Assembly (NCBI GenBank): GCA_963800975.1
Contig: CAWDDB010000013.1
Span: 496,001-560,000, forward strand
Reading direction: 5' to 3'
DNA length: 64,000 nt
DNA from: JALYGY01 sp963800975
GTDB taxonomy: Bacteria; Actinomycetota; Rubrobacteria; Rubrobacterales; Rubrobacteraceae
Shown here: positions 62,210 through 64,000 of the stretch, in pieces
Numbering within the stretch: the stretch's first letter is position 1
Layout of the letters: every line of letters starts with the position of its first letter
The notes under the pieces: generated by a model
What the model was told of the DNA's origin: nothing
Seen by the model: the letters and a program-made list of their open reading frames with translations, nothing else
Database searches by the model: none
Program-made: the position numbers and the translations under genes

Positions 62210-62238
62210 CCGCGTCCCCCAAAAGGGGACGCGGTTTC
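62210..62238 (+). terminator. Intrinsic terminator after the charged-repeat gene
   Basis: A 10-bp stem CCGCGTCCCC / GGGGACGCGG with a CAAAA loop is followed by TTTCTCGTT. The clearest T-tailed terminator of the window. Confidence 0.88.
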
Positions 62239-62389
62239 TCGTTGGTATGAAGAATTACCGAGTGTCGGTTTGGACCTGTTCTAAATTGGGGACCGCTGTC
62301 AACGCGACCGCGCGATGGCACGAGGAGGTGACGCTGGCGCGCGCGGGACGGGTTTCTGTAATGCGGGATCGCCGAGAGACAGGAGGAGA

Positions 62390-63268
62390 ATGTATCTCCG
62401 GATAGACAAGCTGCAGATAGAGCTACCGAGGCCCACGGAGGCGGACCCGGAGTCGGCCGGCGTCGTCCAAGAGCTTCTGGGCGGCAAGTTCGGCGAGATG
62501 TCTACCCTGATGAACTACACATACCAGTCGTTCAACATGCGCGGCAAGAGCAAGATCCGGCCGTACTACGACCTGGTGGCCAACATCGCGGCCGAGGAGA
62601 TGGGCCACATCGAGCTCGTCGCCAACACCATCAATTTGCTGCTAGACCAGACCGAGGCGAGCACCGATGGGGTAGCGCCGCCGCTCAACTTCAGCGGCAT
62701 GACGGGCAACCCAGACCACTTCCTCAACTACGGCCTGGGCGCCATACCCGGGAACGCCGGGGGCAAGGCGTGGTCGGGCGACTACGTGTTCAACACCGGC
62801 AATCTCAAGCTGGACCTCCTGCACAACTTCTTCCTGGAGTCCGGGGCGAGGATGGGCAAGATCCGGGTCTACGAGAGCACCCAGAACCCGGTGGCGCGCG
62901 AGATGATCGGGTACCTGATCGTGCGCGGCGGCGTGCACCAGGAGGCTTACGCCAAGGCGCTCTCCGATATCTCCGGCGTGGACGTGACCAAGCTGCTGCC
63001 GGTGCCCGAGATCGAAAGCGCCAAGTTCCCGCACGCCAGGAAGTTCATGGACCGGGGCTTCCACCGCATCCTCTACCGCTTCAGCCCCGACGACTATCGC
63101 CAGATAGGCGAGATCTGGAACGGCCCGCAGGCCGACACCGGGGAGCCGCGCGAGGTCCAGGACGGACCGCCCGAGGGTGGAGAGGTCCCAGACCTGAACC
63201 CGGCCCCGCCGCTGTACGCCCCAGACGTGGATGCCGAAGCGATCGAGGAGATCGCCAGGAGGCTCTAG
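62390..63268 (+). CDS. Manganese catalase
   Basis: 292 aa, di-manganese ferritin-like enzyme breaking down H2O2. Ligand helices: GGKFGEMSTLMNYTYQSFNM (first Glu), YYDLVANIAAEEMGHIELVA (Glu and His of E-E-M-G-H-I-E), NFFLESGARMGKIRVYES (third Glu) and VRGGVHQEAYAKAL (second His). ATG 62390 has AGGAGGAG right upstream; the frame before it has no homology. A haem-free catalase fits a radiation- or desiccation-tolerant actinobacterium. Confidence 0.95.
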   Translation: MYLRIDKLQIELPRPTEADPESAGVVQELLGGKFGEMSTLMNYTYQSFNMRGKSKIRPYYDLVANIAAEEMGHIELVANTINLLLDQTEASTDGVAPPLNFSGMTGNPDHFLNYGLGAIPGNAGGKAWSGDYVFNTGNLKLDLLHNFFLESGARMGKIRVYESTQNPVAREMIGYLIVRGGVHQEAYAKALSDISGVDVTKLLPVPEIESAKFPHARKFMDRGFHRILYRFSPDDYRQIGEIWNGPQADTGEPREVQDGPPEGGEVPDLNPAPPLYAPDVDAEAIEEIARRL

Positions 63269-63291
63269 AGGAACGTCAGGGGGAATGTCCT

Positions 63292-63321
63292 AGTAGGGGC
63301 CGGGGTACCCCGGCCCCTACT
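63292..63321. terminator. Palindromic terminator after Mn catalase
   Basis: A 30-bp perfect palindrome AGTAGGGGCCGGGG-TA-CCCC... starts 24 nt after the catalase stop; no T-run. Confidence 0.75.
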
Positions 63322-63349
63322 GCGTTGGCTACCGAGAGGAGGAAGGGGA

Positions 63350-63694
63350 ATGTCCGAAGACAAGAGCGTGAAGAAGGTCAGCTCGGCCCACTCGCCCAGG
63401 GGCGTTATGGGCCAGAAGTACCTCGCGGACGGCAAGTCCGTCTCGATGCGCATGTGGGAAGGCGAGGATCCGGGCGAGGCCAAGCCCGAAGCCAGGCGCG
63501 AGTACGAGACGGTCGGCTACGTGATCGAGGGCCGCGCCGAGCTGCTCCTCGAGGGTCAGAAGGTGCTGCTCGAGCCCGGCGACTCCTGGCTCGTCCCGAA
63601 GGGCGCCTCTCACACCTACAACATCCTGGAATCGTTCACCGCCGTCGAGGCGACCAGCCCGCCGGCCGAGGTGCACGGGCGCGACGAGGCGTGA
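63350..63694 (+). CDS. Small cupin protein
   Basis: 114 aa single cupin barrel: RREYETVGYVIEGRAELLLE for motif 1 and LEPGDSWLVPKGASHTYNIL for motif 2. The first motif lacks the usual H-x-H (Glu/Tyr there), so metal binding may be weak or different. GAGGAGGAAGGGG precedes the ATG. GTGA overlap with the next, broken gene. Confidence 0.85.
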   Translation: MSEDKSVKKVSSAHSPRGVMGQKYLADGKSVSMRMWEGEDPGEAKPEARREYETVGYVIEGRAELLLEGQKVLLEPGDSWLVPKGASHTYNILESFTAVEATSPPAEVHGRDEA

Positions 63695-64000
63695 GCGGCG
63701 AAGCGCCCGAACACCGGGGCGAGCGCGGATCAGGGGCGGGCGGTGCGGTCCGGAAGGGCGCGCCGCCTGGCTTCGTGGAGCACGCGCACGAGCTCAGCTT
63801 CCTGACGCCCTACTCGCGGAGCAGGGCTTGGCGTTGGCTCAACGATCCCGCGACGTTCGTCGAAGGGCAGATCTGGCCCTAACGCGTGGAGTTCGTGGAC
63901 GGGGGGTTCGAGCCAGGCATCCTGAACGTCCACCACGGGCCCTTCCTGAACGCAGCGGGGGTTTTCGGGGAGATCAGGGACCCACAGGAAGGCGAGACCG
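63691..64000 (+). pseudogene. Conserved hypothetical gene with in-frame TAA, cut by the window end
   Basis: From GTG 63691 (GTGA overlap with the cupin) 63 codons read to TAA 63880-63882, ending RSRAWRWLNDPATFVEGQIW-P. The same frame then continues without a break to the window end, RVEFVDGGFEPGILNVHHGP and beyond. The two halves look like one SRPBCC-like domain (R-A-W-R-W-L-N-D-P helix, then beta strands). A nonsense change such as TAC to TAA, or a base-call error, explains it best. Confidence 0.6.

Overview
The window reads as chromosomal DNA of a high-GC, non-pathogenic-looking actinobacterium. Gene content (Mn catalase, class II-type photolyase, MsrB, PASTA kinase, RsbU/RsbW/RsbV partner-switching genes, frequent GTG/TTG starts, dense operons with 1-13 nt overlaps) fits Rubrobacter or a close relative. 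This is inference from protein style and not a database match. I see no rRNA, tRNA, CRISPR array, prophage or intact insertion sequence.

Layout. 1-7.6 kb: aconitase, a TPR protein, a secreted beta-helix protein, a D-2-hydroxyacid dehydrogenase, a methyltransferase tail remnant and two SDR oxidoreductases. 7.9-13.4 kb: PPK2, then a DtxR-type metalloregulator divergent from a Tat-exported multicopper oxidase, two ZIP transporters and an ICMT-like membrane methyltransferase. 13.4-20.6 kb: MFS permease, NagA, macro-domain protein, YdhR-like monooxygenase, and two penicillin-binding-type serine enzymes. 20.8-25.5 kb: CoA-transferase / acyl-CoA dehydrogenase / MaoC hydratase genes, a zinc-ribbon mini-protein, a third ZIP transporter, MsrB. 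25.5-34 kb: PknB-type kinase, photolyase, a large GT-C-like membrane protein, two-subunit class I fumarase, a BBE-type FAD oxidase.

34.0-59.7 kb is the striking part. Thirteen full-length paralogous multi-TM proteins (about 400-430 aa) plus one 61-codon internally deleted remnant are laid head to tail, nearly all with overlapping stop/start codons. They are split 7+6 by a block encoding an RsbU-type PP2C phosphatase, an RsbW-type kinase, two RsbV-type STAS proteins, two homologous SRPBCC/DUF1990-like proteins and a phytoene-desaturase-like oxidase. The paralogs carry no output domain and end after what looks like the first half of a GAF domain, whereas the phosphatase begins with what looks like the second half. 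Three places (before paralog 1, before the phosphatase, after the last paralog) carry the same promoter: CGTAACG heptads at 12 and 11 bp periods followed exactly 9 nt later by a -10-like hexamer. That is the layout bound by SARP/BTAD activators, and a 979-aa BTAD-AAA-TPR regulator sits convergently at the array's end. I infer one regulon: a BTAD-controlled bank of membrane sensors feeding a partner-switching stress module.

59.7-64 kb: transketolase, a strongly charged Arg/Glu/Gln repeat protein with its own terminator, Mn catalase, a cupin, and a last gene interrupted by an in-frame TAA and cut by the window edge.
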